Assembly: GCF_013868155.1 (NCBI RefSeq)
Contig: NZ_JACEOG010000001.1
Location: 1,674,001 to 1,738,000, forward strand
Direction: 5' to 3'
Source: Aeromicrobium phoceense
GTDB taxonomy: Bacteria; Actinomycetota; Actinomycetes; Propionibacteriales; Nocardioidaceae
DNA length: 64,000 bases
Shown: one piece after another, positions 8,801 through 17,288 of the stretch
How positions within the stretch are numbered: position 1 is the stretch's first letter
Layout of the letters: every line of letters begins with the position of its first letter
Translations under genes and position numbers: made by a program
The notes under the pieces: model-generated
The model's input: the letters and a program-made list of their open reading frames with translations, nothing else
Told to the model about the DNA's origin: nothing
Database searches by the model: none

Positions 8801-11800
8801 ATGAGACGAACACTGTCGGCCGCTCGGGTCGCGGTCGTGGCGGCACTGGCGCTGCTGCTGACCGTGCTGGCACTTCCCGCGGTCGCCGCGACCTCGGGGA
8901 TCACGTCGAACCTGTTGCTCAACGGCGCCACGTACCACGGCACCGAGGTCGTCAACGAGGGTGACGAGCTGACCCTGCGAGTGCAGTACGACACCCAGGT
9001 CCAGCCCGGCGCGACGGTGGACTTCGAGCTCGGTCCGAACGTGAAGGTCACCGGCGTCCCGGCCGCCAACACGGCGATCGAGTCGGTCCGCCAGGACGGC
9101 AACAAGGTCGCCATCACCTTCAAGGATCCGTGGCCGAGCGGCGTGAACCAGGGCGTCTTCGACCTGAAGTTCACCGTGAACCAGGTCGACGGCAGCGCCG
9201 AGGACACCATCGTCTGGAAGGTGGACGGCCAGGAGAGCTCGATCGAGGTCATCGTCCGCGACTCGGGCGACGAGTTCGCGAACGTCTCCGAGGGCTTCTC
9301 GAAGGGTGTCGCCCCGGGCAACCTCGAGAGCTTCGTGACGGTCGTCGACGGCCGGGTGAGGCTCAAGCCCGAGATCGTGGACCAGGACCTCACCTACACG
9401 CTGCGGGTCAACTCGCCCGAGGCGCGCGACGACTTCGAGATCGCCGACCGGCTGCCCGCGGGACTCGGCTACGTGGCCGGCTCCTTCGGCGGTCAGCTGA
9501 CCAGCTGGGACGCCGCGGGACTGAACCGGAAGACCGCACCGTTCACCTTCGCCCCGACCGTCACCGGTCAGCAGTTCAGTGGCGACGTCGACCTGCCCGG
9601 CCCGTCGATCCTCGCGATCACCTACCGTGCCGAGGTCACCGACGTGGCGGCGATCGAGGCTCTCCTGCAGGCGCAGTACGACCGGCTCTCGGGCGGCTAC
9701 GGCCAGTTCGAGACGGTGCTGACGAACACGGCGAGCTTCGGCTCGGCCTCGGTGGTGCGCGAGGCGGGCGTCCGCCTGCGGCACTCCGTGGCGAACCCGA
9801 ACCCCGGACCCAACGTGGGAGCGCTCTTCGGCAAGACGGCCGCCTGGGGTACGAAGAACATCGTCACCGACGAGGCAGGCAACCTCACGCCTCCGGCCGA
9901 CCTCACCTACACGCTCAAGGCCGACCTGCGCGGCTGGGACGGCAGCAACCCGAACAAGGTCCTGGGCCGCAACGTGGTCATCAGCGACACGCTGCCCACC
10001 CAGGCGTCGTGGCGCACCGACGCGGCCGACTTCCTCACCTCCACCGGCGTCACGCTGACGAAGGCCGAGACCTGCCCCACGAGCGCGGCGGCCTTCGCCG
10101 GTGACGCGTTCGTCGGCCAGTACTGCGTGGACGGACAGCGGCTGCTCGTCAACGTCGGCAAGGACGCGACCACGAACGCCTCGATCGCGGTGAAGGCGCA
10201 GCTCACCACCGTCGACGGCCTCGCCGTCGCCGGCAGCACGACCATCAAGGACGCGACGCCGTACCGCTGGCGCAACGTGGCCGACTTCCACTACCGCGAC
10301 GGCAACCCGCACTCCGTGACGCGCGACGTCACGGTGGTCGCGCTGCCCGACACGACGGGCGGGGTCAACGACCCGAGCGTGTTCACCAAGACCGGCGCCG
10401 CGCGTCAGCAGTCGGTGGAGCCGGGCGAGTCGGTCACGGTCGACTACACGTTCACGGTCGCCGCGGGCAAGGGCATCGACGTCCGCCACAGCCGCATCGT
10501 CGATCACGTCGACACCGACGTGTACGACCTGGGCGACCTCTCCGGCGTGACGGTCAAGGGCACCTACGACGGCGTCGCGCTCGACGCCTCGCACTTCGAG
10601 CTCCGGACGAACGCCGACGACGACCTCGTCATCGAGCTGAGCAGCGCGGGCGACGCCGTCGTCAGCGCCCGCGGAGCCGACAAGCGCTTCCAGGTCACGA
10701 TCGCGCTGACCACGAAGGAGTTCGTCGGCAAGGAGACGAAGACGATCCGGAACAAGGCCACGCTGTTCGGGCTGGACGGCGTCCCGCTGCACTGGTCCGA
10801 CACCGTCAGCGAGGCCACGTCCTACGGCGACGAGGCGGAGGTCCGCAAGCGCATCTGGGACAACGTGGCGCAGGAGTGGACCGAGTCGATCGCGGCGCAG
10901 ATGGACGGATCGGGCTCGCTGGTCCAGGACCGCTACGTCTACCGGATCGAGTTCATCCCTCACGGCAGCTACGACCAGGTCGCCATCCTGCCCGTCGTGG
11001 ACGAGCTGCCCGGCGCGGTCGACTTCCTCGGGTTCGTCGACGAGGCAGATCGGGCCACCGGCGCCGATCCCAGCACCGGACCGGTCGACATCGGCGGCAA
11101 CCTGGTCGCGGCGTACGACGCCGGCAGCGAGTCCGTCACGATCAGGCAGAAGGACGGCACCCGCCTGCAGGCGGGTGGCTCGCTCGCGGCCTACGTGGCC
11201 GTGAAGGTCAACGACGCCTCGGCCCCGATCGTCAACCGGATCGGCGACACGTTTGCCGAGATCGTGCCCCTGCGCTCGGTCTCCGTCGGCGACTTCGTGT
11301 GGGTGGACTCCGTCCGCGACGGTCGCCAGGACGACGGCGAGCCGGGCATCGAGGGCGTCGTCCTCGAGGTCGTCGGACCCGACGGCAAGCCGGTGGTGGA
11401 CGTGTTCGGCCAGCCGGTCGGCCCCGTCACGACGGGTGCGGACGGTGCGTACACCTTCGACCGCCTGCCCGCGCTGACCGGCGACGGGACGTACACCGTC
11501 CGGATCGACCGCGACGCGTCGGCGGAGGCGCTGAAGCCCTATATGCCGACCAAGGCCGGCGAGGGCGACCGCGTGCTCGACTCGTCCACGTGGGAGGCCG
11601 CGACGGTCCCCGGCGAGCTGCAGCAGGACGGCGACCGTGACCCGACGCTCGACTTCGGGTTCGTGACGAAGTCGTACGCGATCGGCGACCGCGTCTGGAT
11701 CGACACGGACAAGGACGGCATCCAGGGCTCCGGCGAGAAGTCGCTGCCCGGTGTCACCGTCGAGCTGCTCGACGAGGACGGCGCCGTCCTGGCGACCACC

Positions 11801-12319
11801 ACGACGGACCGCGACGGCCGGTACGCGTTCGACGAGCTCGCGGCGGGCACCTACCGGGTGCGCTTCACGCTCACCCCCGAGCAGCAGCGGACGTACGAGT
11901 TCACGCAGCGGGACGCCGGGGGCGACGACGCCCTCGACTCCGATGCGGACCCGGCGAACGGCCTCACCGTGGTGATCGTCCTCGACGACTCGAACGCCGC
12001 CCTGCAGGGCGACTACGAGCACCGTGAGATCACCGCGACGCAGGGCATCGACCCCACGTGGGACGCCGGCGTCGTCGTGAAGACCCCGCCGACGGGCATC
12101 GGCACGGGGGAGGAGACGGGGGACCCGGAGGGTGACGACCCTGCGGTGTCCGACGGGTCGGGTTCTGGGGGATCCGACTCGAGCGAGCCCGCCGAGGCGT
12201 CGGACGGACAGCTGTCCAGGACCGGCACCAGCATCGGCCTCGGGCTCGTGGCGCTGATGCTCGCCCTCTTCGGGGCGGGCGGAGCGATCCTGTGGAGCGG
12301 ACGGCGACGCACGCTGTAA
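8801..12319 (+). CDS. Large sortase-anchored surface protein with isopeptide/SdrB-like repeats, 1172 aa
   Basis: The ATG at 8801 has a GAAGGAA ribosome site ten bases upstream and starts a signal peptide (MRRTLSAARVAVVAAL..., cleavage after PAVA). The body contains several beta-sandwich units of the D2/isopeptide type (repeats of DLTYTLxV... and ISDTLP-like strands). Two SdrD-type B domains start near residues 829 (VGDFVWVDS) and 961 (IGDRVWIDTDKDGIQ), each with Asp-rich calcium-loop-like positions. The tail is LSRTG (1138-1142), a hydrophobic segment and RRR, a sortase sorting signal of the non-LPXTG type seen in actinobacteria. It is probably a wall-linked adhesin or stalk, divergent from the membrane sigma factor. 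Confidence 0.88.
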   Translation: MRRTLSAARVAVVAALALLLTVLALPAVAATSGITSNLLLNGATYHGTEVVNEGDELTLRVQYDTQVQPGATVDFELGPNVKVTGVPAANTAIESVRQDGNKVAITFKDPWPSGVNQGVFDLKFTVNQVDGSAEDTIVWKVDGQESSIEVIVRDSGDEFANVSEGFSKGVAPGNLESFVTVVDGRVRLKPEIVDQDLTYTLRVNSPEARDDFEIADRLPAGLGYVAGSFGGQLTSWDAAGLNRKTAPFTFAPTVTGQQFSGDVDLPGPSILAITYRAEVTDVAAIEALLQAQYDRLSGGYGQFETVLTNTASFGSASVVREAGVRLRHSVANPNPGPNVGALFGKTAAWGTKNIVTDEAGNLTPPADLTYTLKADLRGWDGSNPNKVLGRNVVISDTLPTQASWRTDAADFLTSTGVTLTKAETCPTSAAAFAGDAFVGQYCVDGQRLLVNVGKDATTNASIAVKAQLTTVDGLAVAGSTTIKDATPYRWRNVADFHYRDGNPHSVTRDVTVVALPDTTGGVNDPSVFTKTGAARQQSVEPGESVTVDYTFTVAAGKGIDVRHSRIVDHVDTDVYDLGDLSGVTVKGTYDGVALDASHFELRTNADDDLVIELSSAGDAVVSARGADKRFQVTIALTTKEFVGKETKTIRNKATLFGLDGVPLHWSDTVSEATSYGDEAEVRKRIWDNVAQEWTESIAAQMDGSGSLVQDRYVYRIEFIPHGSYDQVAILPVVDELPGAVDFLGFVDEADRATGADPSTGPVDIGGNLVAAYDAGSESVTIRQKDGTRLQAGGSLAAYVAVKVNDASAPIVNRIGDTFAEIVPLRSVSVGDFVWVDSVRDGRQDDGEPGIEGVVLEVVGPDGKPVVDVFGQPVGPVTTGADGAYTFDRLPALTGDGTYTVRIDRDASAEALKPYMPTKAGEGDRVLDSSTWEAATVPGELQQDGDRDPTLDFGFVTKSYAIGDRVWIDTDKDGIQGSGEKSLPGVTVELLDEDGAVLATTTTDRDGRYAFDELAAGTYRVRFTLTPEQQRTYEFTQRDAGGDDALDSDADPANGLTVVIVLDDSNAALQGDYEHREITATQGIDPTWDAGVVVKTPPTGIGTGEETGDPEGDDPAVSDGSGSGGSDSSEPAEASDGQLSRTGTSIGLGLVALMLALFGAGGAILWSGRRRTL

Positions 12320-12358
12320 CGAGCGAGCGACGCGACCGCCCCACAGCATGGGGAGGTG

Positions 12359-12390
12359 ACGGTGCCCCGGTCGGAAGACCGGGGCACCGT
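12359..12390. terminator. Bidirectional hairpin terminator
   Basis: A perfect 14-bp stem (12359-12372 with 12377-12390) closed by a GGAA loop lies between the converging surface protein and response regulator genes. The stem core is GGTGCCCCGGTC. There is no long T tract, as is usual for actinobacterial terminators. Confidence 0.85.
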
Positions 12391-12406
12391 TGCGTCCGGA
12401 CGCGGC

Positions 12407-13054
12407 TCAGCCCTCGCCGATGCCCGCGTCGCGGGCCCTCGCGACGGCCTCCGCACGGGTGCCTGCCTGGAGCTTGGCCAGGATGTCGCTGACGCGGTTG
12501 CGGACGGTCTTCTCCGAGAGGAACAGGCGGCGCGCGATGCTCGCGTTGTCGAGTCCCCGGGCCATCAGGTCGAGCACCTCGCGCTCGCGGGTGGTCAGGT
12601 GCGGGAACGGCGCCGTCGCGGGGGCGCCCGCGCCACCTCCGGCGAAGAACCGCACGACGTGCTCGGCGACCTTGGGCCCGAAGACCGCCTCCCCGCGGGT
12701 GACGCCCTCGATGACACGGCGCACGTCCTCCGCGCCGGACTCCTTCAGCAGGTAGCCCCGGGCACCGGCCCGCAGGGCGGCGAAGACGGAGCCGGGGTCC
12801 TCGTTCATCGTCAGCACCACGACCTTGGTCCCGGGGTGCCGCTCGGTGATCCGGCCGGTGGCGGCCAGGCCGCCCATGCCCGGCATCCTCAGGTCCATCA
12901 GCACGACGTCCGGTTGCAACCGGGTCACGGCGTCGAGCGCCTCCTCGCCCGTGGCGGCCTCGCCCGCGACCTCGATGCCGGGCAGGCTGCCGAGCACGGC
13001 GAGCATCCCCGCGCGGAACAGCTCGTGGTCGTCGACGACGAGGACGGTGGTCAT
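12407..13054 (-). CDS. NarL/FixJ-type response regulator, 215 aa
   Basis: The receiver domain (about 1-120) has acidic residues D8 and D9, phosphoacceptor D54 (VVLMDLRMPG) and the conserved Lys in YLLKE. The C-terminal LuxR-type helix-turn-helix (LTTREREVLDLMARGLDN) binds DNA. The start overlaps the stop of the kinase gene (ATGA), so the pair is coupled and almost certainly cognate. Three CGGGACAC boxes in the promoter region upstream of the kinase are candidate targets. The signal is unknown. Confidence 0.93.
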   Translation of the reverse strand: MTTVLVVDDHELFRAGMLAVLGSLPGIEVAGEAATGEEALDAVTRLQPDVVLMDLRMPGMGGLAATGRITERHPGTKVVVLTMNEDPGSVFAALRAGARGYLLKESGAEDVRRVIEGVTRGEAVFGPKVAEHVVRFFAGGGAGAPATAPFPHLTTREREVLDLMARGLDNASIARRLFLSEKTVRNRVSDILAKLQAGTRAEAVARARDAGIGEG

Positions 13055-15024
13055 GGGCGCTCCTCGGGCAGCGGGATCGTCAGGTGCACGGCGGTGCCTC
13101 CTCCGGGAGGCGTGCGGTGGTCGAGCGTCCCCTCGAGCTCGGCGGCCCGCTGGCGCATGCTCGTGAGCCCCACGCCGGGACGCGGGTGCGAGGGCAGGCC
13201 ACGGCCGTTGTCGCTCACGGTCAGCGAGATCCCGTCCGGGGTGCGCCGTGCCTCCAGCCGGACGCGGGACGCCGCGCTGTGCTTCACGGCGTTCGTCACC
13301 GCCTCGGCCGCGATGACGTAGGTGGCCACCTCGACGGCGGCGGGCAGGTCGGGCAACGAAGGCACGTCGGCCTCGCCGACGAGTGGCTCGATGCCCGAGA
13401 CCAGCTGACGCAGGGCCTCCTCGAGTCCGACCTGGTCGAGGATCGGTGGCCGCAGCCCGTGCGAGACGGACCGCACGTCGGCCACCGTCTCGCGCAGCCG
13501 GTCGCGGATCAGGACGGCGTGGTCGCCGTGCTCACTCTCGCGGAGGTGGCTGGCCAGCACGTCGGCCTGCAGGGCGATTGCCGCGAGAGATGGTCCGACC
13601 CCGTCGTGCAGGTCGTTGCGCAGGCGCCGCCGCTCCTCCTCTCGCGCACCGACGATCGAGGACCGGCTGCGCTTGACGTCCGACACGAGTCCGGCCGCGT
13701 AGGCGAGCATCGCGGCCTGGGCCGCCGACTCCTCGAGCACCTGGCGCTCCTGGCGGGTGAAACCCTCGCCTTCGCGGCGTGGCCCGATCTCGAGGATCCC
13801 GACCTCGCGCCCCATCGCGACGGCGTCGAGTGCGACCACGTGGTCGGGGCGGCGGCCGCTCTCCACGCTCGGGGTGCCCGGGCCGCTGAAGCCGACGTAC
13901 GGGAGGCGCATCGTCGATCGCACGGCGGCCACCAGCTCGCGCAGCGCCTCCCGCGGCTCGGTCGAGCCTGACATCGCGTCGGCGATGCGGCGGCCGAGCA
14001 GCCTCGAGCTCTCACGCTCGGGGAAGAGCCAGCGGTCGACGCCGTGCTGCACCGCGGCGCGCAGCAGCACCGCGGAGACGGCCAGGGCAGCGATGAGGAA
14101 GACCCCACGGCGCGTGCCGGCGACCTCGGGGTCGAGCCGCAGCAGCAGCCACGCGCCGCAGGCCATCACCACCGCGAGGACGGCGACGAAGACGACAGAA
14201 CGGCCCAGGACGACGTCGATGTCGAAGAGGCGGTGACGCACGACCGCGACGGCGATCGCGAAGGGGATGCCCAGCAGGCCGAGGGCGAAGACCGCCGGAG
14301 GGGTCTCGGGGAAGGCGGAGAGCAGCAGCGAGACCAGGACGAACACACCACCGAGGGCCAGCCACTGCAGCTGCGCGCGCTCGACGCCGACCGAGCGGCG
14401 GATCCGCAGCAGCACCGCGACGATCGCGACCGGGATGCCGACGAGGTTGCAGTAGAGCGCCGAGGCGAGGACGACGTAGTTGAGGACGTCGAGGCCGGGC
14501 AGGTCGAGGGGACTCACGACGTTCGGGTCGATGTCGCTGCGGCCCGGGACCAGCATGCGGCACACCGCGAGGGTGGACGCCGCGATCACGATCGACCAGG
14601 CGAACGGCCACCACCGGCGGGACGGCAGCCGCCCGTCGGGGAAGAGCAGGGGCACCAGCGGCAGCACCAGCAGGTAGACCGCGAAACCCCACATCGAGGT
14701 CCAGTCGGTGAAGTCGGAGAAGGGCAGGTCGGAGACGTAGGCGTTCCAGATGCTGTACTCGCCGAGCAGCTGGTAGACCGAGATCCACGACGTGCCGACG
14801 AGCAGCCAGCCGCACCGGTTCCGCGGCTGCGCGCGGACCACGACGAGCCCGGCGAGCGGCCAGGTGGCCCCGAAGGCCAGGTTCGACCACGCGAAGACCG
14901 GGACCTCGGGGGAGCGGGCCTGCGCCGCGAGGTGCAGCGCGACCGCGCCGATCGAGCACGCCAGCGACACGACCACGCAGGCCGCGGCGAGGCGGCGCAG
15001 CTGCTGGTCGGTGGGACGAGGCAC
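13051..15024 (-). CDS. Membrane sensor histidine kinase (HisKA_3 type), 657 aa
   Basis: The N-terminal 330 residues hold about eight to ten membrane segments. A GAF-like region follows, then the dimerisation helix with phospho-acceptor His473 in NDLHDGVGPSL, and a HATPase domain with TNAVKHS (N box) and DNGRGL (G1) motifs. It is expected to phosphorylate the adjacent response regulator. Two GTG codons (15030 and 15024) are possible; 15024 is preferred because CACGAT (15031-15036, leftward) ends seven bases before it, matching the leaderless spacing common here. It is divergent from a small membrane protein gene with shared repeated boxes between them. Confidence 0.88.
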   Translation of the reverse strand: MPRPTDQQLRRLAAACVVVSLACSIGAVALHLAAQARSPEVPVFAWSNLAFGATWPLAGLVVVRAQPRNRCGWLLVGTSWISVYQLLGEYSIWNAYVSDLPFSDFTDWTSMWGFAVYLLVLPLVPLLFPDGRLPSRRWWPFAWSIVIAASTLAVCRMLVPGRSDIDPNVVSPLDLPGLDVLNYVVLASALYCNLVGIPVAIVAVLLRIRRSVGVERAQLQWLALGGVFVLVSLLLSAFPETPPAVFALGLLGIPFAIAVAVVRHRLFDIDVVLGRSVVFVAVLAVVMACGAWLLLRLDPEVAGTRRGVFLIAALAVSAVLLRAAVQHGVDRWLFPERESSRLLGRRIADAMSGSTEPREALRELVAAVRSTMRLPYVGFSGPGTPSVESGRRPDHVVALDAVAMGREVGILEIGPRREGEGFTRQERQVLEESAAQAAMLAYAAGLVSDVKRSRSSIVGAREEERRRLRNDLHDGVGPSLAAIALQADVLASHLRESEHGDHAVLIRDRLRETVADVRSVSHGLRPPILDQVGLEEALRQLVSGIEPLVGEADVPSLPDLPAAVEVATYVIAAEAVTNAVKHSAASRVRLEARRTPDGISLTVSDNGRGLPSHPRPGVGLTSMRQRAAELEGTLDHRTPPGGGTAVHLTIPLPEERP

Positions 15025-15049
15025 GAGCACATCGTGGCACGCAGCCGCG

Positions 15050-15141
15050 GTGTCCCGGAGTGGATCCGGGCAGGAATCCCGGGCGATCGGGGGTGCTCGT
15101 CCCTGCCGCCCGGGACACGTCCCCCCGCAGCATCGGGACAC
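15050..15141. promoter_or_regulatory. Three CGGGACAC boxes in the kinase / membrane protein divergent promoter
   Basis: The octamer CGGGACAC occurs in reverse at 15050-15057 and forward at 15111-15118 and 15134-15141. The two forward copies are 23 bp apart, about two helical turns. The outer pair also forms a 9-bp inverted repeat (GTGTCCCGG / CCGGGACAC). These are candidate binding sites for the adjacent response regulator; this is an inference from position and repetition. Confidence 0.5.
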
Positions 15142-15178
15142 CGAATCGACATCGTTCTTCCACCCGAAGGGACTCACC

Positions 15179-15865
15179 ATGACCACCACCGCCGCGCCCC
15201 ACCCGCAGGCCGAGCACGCCGCCACCGTCGGACGAGGCCGCTGGCCGCTCCTGGGCGTCGCCGCCGGCATCGGCAGCATCGTCGCGACCCTCGCACTCGA
15301 CATCCACCCGTCCGGCTGGGACGTCGACGAGCCGTTCAGTCAGGCCGTCGTCGAGGAGGTCAGCACCGGCAAGGCGCACGCCAGCATCGTCGTCGGGTAC
15401 CTGACCGTCGGGCTGCTGCTGTTCCTCGCCGCCGCGTGGCGTCGTCACGTGGAGCCGCGCGCCCTCGCCAGCACCGCGGCCCGCGTGGTGCCGCTCGCCC
15501 TCACCGCCGCGGCCGGTGCCCTGTCGCTCGGCTACGGCTGGCGCGGCGCGTTCGGGCTCTACACCGGCAGCGAGGAGGGCGCCTTCGACACCGAGGGGCT
15601 CTACATCCTGTTCGTCCTGAACGACTTCGGCGCCTACATCGGCTACCTCGGGGTGACCGTCGCCGCCGCGGCCGTCGTGTGGATGTCGCTCAGGGAGCGC
15701 CTCGTGTCCCGCTGGATCGGCGTCTTCAGCATCTTGCCGATCCTGCCCGTCGTGATCACCGTCGGCGCCTTCGGCCTGCCCGGCTTCCCGGGCGTCGTGA
15801 GCGGCCTGTGGCTGATCGTCGCCTTCGCGGGCCTCGCCTTCGGCCGCAGCCCCATCAACCGCTGA
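15179..15865 (+). CDS. Hypothetical six-to-seven-TM membrane protein, 228 aa
   Basis: I do not recognise the family. After a short polar N-terminus there are about six hydrophobic segments separated by short loops, the last near residues 200-222. GAAGGGA precedes the ATG by six bases as a ribosome site. It is divergent from the kinase-regulator pair, and the shared promoter region holds three copies of an octamer, so it is a likely target of that two-component system. A strong hairpin terminator follows the stop. Confidence 0.75.
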   Translation: MTTTAAPHPQAEHAATVGRGRWPLLGVAAGIGSIVATLALDIHPSGWDVDEPFSQAVVEEVSTGKAHASIVVGYLTVGLLLFLAAAWRRHVEPRALASTAARVVPLALTAAAGALSLGYGWRGAFGLYTGSEEGAFDTEGLYILFVLNDFGAYIGYLGVTVAAAAVVWMSLRERLVSRWIGVFSILPILPVVITVGAFGLPGFPGVVSGLWLIVAFAGLAFGRSPINR

Positions 15866-15869
15866 ACCC

Positions 15870-15897
15870 GATCACCCGGACCGGCACCCCGCGCGGG
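15870..15897. repeat. Left copy of a 28-bp inverted repeat flanking the NERD gene
   Basis: Positions 15870-15897 (starting GATCACCCGGACCGG) are the exact reverse complement of 16805-16832, with no mismatch and no extension on either side. The copies are 907 bp apart and lie just outside the frameshifted NERD gene. This left copy also forms most of the hairpin at 15877-15908. Confidence 0.95.
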
Positions 15898-15908
15898 GTG
15901 CCGGTCCG
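15877..15908. terminator. Hairpin terminator after the membrane protein gene
   Basis: A 14-bp stem (15877-15890 with 15895-15908) closed by GCGC starts 11 bases after the stop codon at 15865. The loop bases can themselves pair, so the element is almost fully palindromic. Confidence 0.8.
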
Positions 15909-15970
15909 TGTTGCTCCAGAGGCTGACGGGATTCCAGGACGCCGCCGCGAACCGAGATTAGAGTCGCCGG

Positions 15971-16800
15971 ATGAGTTCTGAGGTGGCGACCGCGAAGCGC
16001 ATGCGCTTGCGCTTCGCCGGCGTGTATCGGGTGTGCGGGACCGAGCTTCCCGTGCGTGCCCTCGCGGTCTGGGAACGGTCCAGCCGGACCGTCCGTTGCG
16101 TCGAGTGCCCGGTCGCACCGGCCGAGGTCGAAGCGCACGAAGCAGTCGCTGTGGATCCCGGCACCGCGGGCGCCTCAGCGCGTCGTGAGTACGAACGGCG
16201 CAAGGCGAAGGACGAGCAGGGGTTCGCGACCGCCATCCTCGCATCGGTGGACTGATACTTGCCCTGCGTGACGAGCGTCAGTCGACCAAGTCCTGGGCGA
16301 CGGGTGCGACGGGTGAGGAGCAGCTCGGCGCTGCGCTCGACGCTCGCGCGTCCGAGCGGCTGCGAATCCTGCACGATCGCCGCATCCCCGGATCCCGGGC
16401 CAACATCGACCACATTGCCGTGACGCCCGCCGGCATCTGGGTCATCGATCCGAAACGCTACGTCGACAAGGCGCCGAAGCTCCGGGTCGAGGGCGGCATC
16501 CTGCGTCCGCGTGTGGAGATGCTGATGGTCGCGGGGCGGAATCGGACGAAGCTCGTCGACGGAATGCTGGGGCAGTGTGAGAAGGTCCGGGGCGTTGTCG
16601 GTCCGGAGGTTCCCGTGCGGGGCGTGCTCTGTTTCATCGAGGCCGCATGGCCGTTGTTCGGTGGCGACTTCGTCGTCAACGGGGTCGACGTCCTGTGGCC
16701 CCGCAAGCTCTATCCCAAGCTGGAGACGGAAGGCCCGCTGGAGCCCGCCGCGGTCGAGGCGCTGTACGAGCAGCTCGGCCGCGCGCTTCCGCCCGCGTGA
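15971..16800 (+). pseudogene. NERD-domain protein gene broken by a frameshift
   Basis: The first reading frame (15971-16255) encodes an N-terminal zinc-ribbon-like part with C22, C43 and C46, followed by a basic ARREYERRKAK helix. The second frame has no ATG, GTG or TTG until 16420, but from about 16222 it continues the same protein: RDRHPRIGGLILAL, SWATGATGEEQLG, SRANIDHIAV and WVIDPKRY. These are hallmarks of the nuclease-related NERD domain (D and K of the IDH / DPK motifs). The switch lies at a GGGG run (16219-16222); one more G would join the frames into a protein of about 276 residues. TAGAGT (15959-15964) ends seven bases before the ATG. It may be a real pseudogene, a sequencing error or slippage. 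Exact 28-bp inverted repeats flank it. Confidence 0.85.
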
Positions 16801-16804
16801 AGAG

Positions 16805-16832
16805 CCCGCGCGGGGTGCCGGTCCGGGTGATC
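16805..16832. repeat. Right copy of the 28-bp inverted repeat flanking the NERD gene
   Basis: Exact reverse complement of 15870-15897, beginning four bases after the NERD stop codon. Unlike the left copy, it lacks the second arm needed to form the long hairpin. A separate 12-bp perfect palindrome, CTTGGTACCAAG, follows at 16832-16843. Confidence 0.95.
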
Positions 16833-16874
16833 TTGGTACCAAGGTGTGGCCCCGGCGACCGGAAGGTCGAAGGA

Positions 16875-17288
16875 TCAGTCGCCGGGCTCGACCACGTCGA
16901 CCAGGGTGAACCGGATGCACACGATCGGGGTGTCGTCCTCGACCGGTGATCCGGCGGTCGCCCAGAAGCCGCGGTGGCCGGCTCGCCACTCGTCGAGGTC
17001 GGCGTCGCCCTCGCCCTCGGCGGCGGCGAACTCCCACGGCACCTCGATGAAGGGGTGGATCGAGAGGCCGGTGACCTCCACGGTCCCGATGCGGTTCCCG
17101 TCGTCGTCCAGCAGGGCGAGGCGCTCGCCGACGTGCTCGAGCTCCTCCTGCTCCACCTCGTACTCGGTCAGGATGCCCGCGGTCGCGCGCTTCTGCCCGG
17201 CCAGGACGAGCCCGTTCAGGCGGGCGCGCAGCTCACCGGGCGAGCCCAGCTCGAGGCCCCGCATCCCGTCGACCCGCGGCCACGTCAT
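16875..17288 (-). CDS. ASCH-domain protein, 137 aa
   Basis: Small protein matching the ASCH (PUA-like) fold: an early GSPGELRARLNGLVLAGQKRAT segment is followed by TVEVTGLSIHPF and a C-terminal VCIRFTLVD strand. ASCH proteins are proposed to bind RNA or modified nucleotides, and some are amidohydrolases; no function is assigned here. Its ATG overlaps the TGA of the zinc-finger protein gene upstream (ATGA), so the two are translationally coupled. Confidence 0.8.
   Translation of the reverse strand: MTWPRVDGMRGLELGSPGELRARLNGLVLAGQKRATAGILTEYEVEQEELEHVGERLALLDDDGNRIGTVEVTGLSIHPFIEVPWEFAAAEGEGDADLDEWRAGHRGFWATAGSPVEDDTPIVCIRFTLVDVVEPGD

Noticed and set aside
8747-12349. Uninterrupted 1200-codon frame on the minus strand opposite the surface protein gene
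   Set aside because: It is a shadow produced by GC-rich codon use. The encoded sequence is Arg/Val/Asp-rich without domains, and the plus strand has a signal peptide, repeats and a sorting signal.
16420-16800. Separate small gene starting at GTG 16420
   Set aside because: The NERD motifs begin about 200 bases upstream in the same frame, and the start would lie inside the domain, so it is part of the frameshifted NERD gene.
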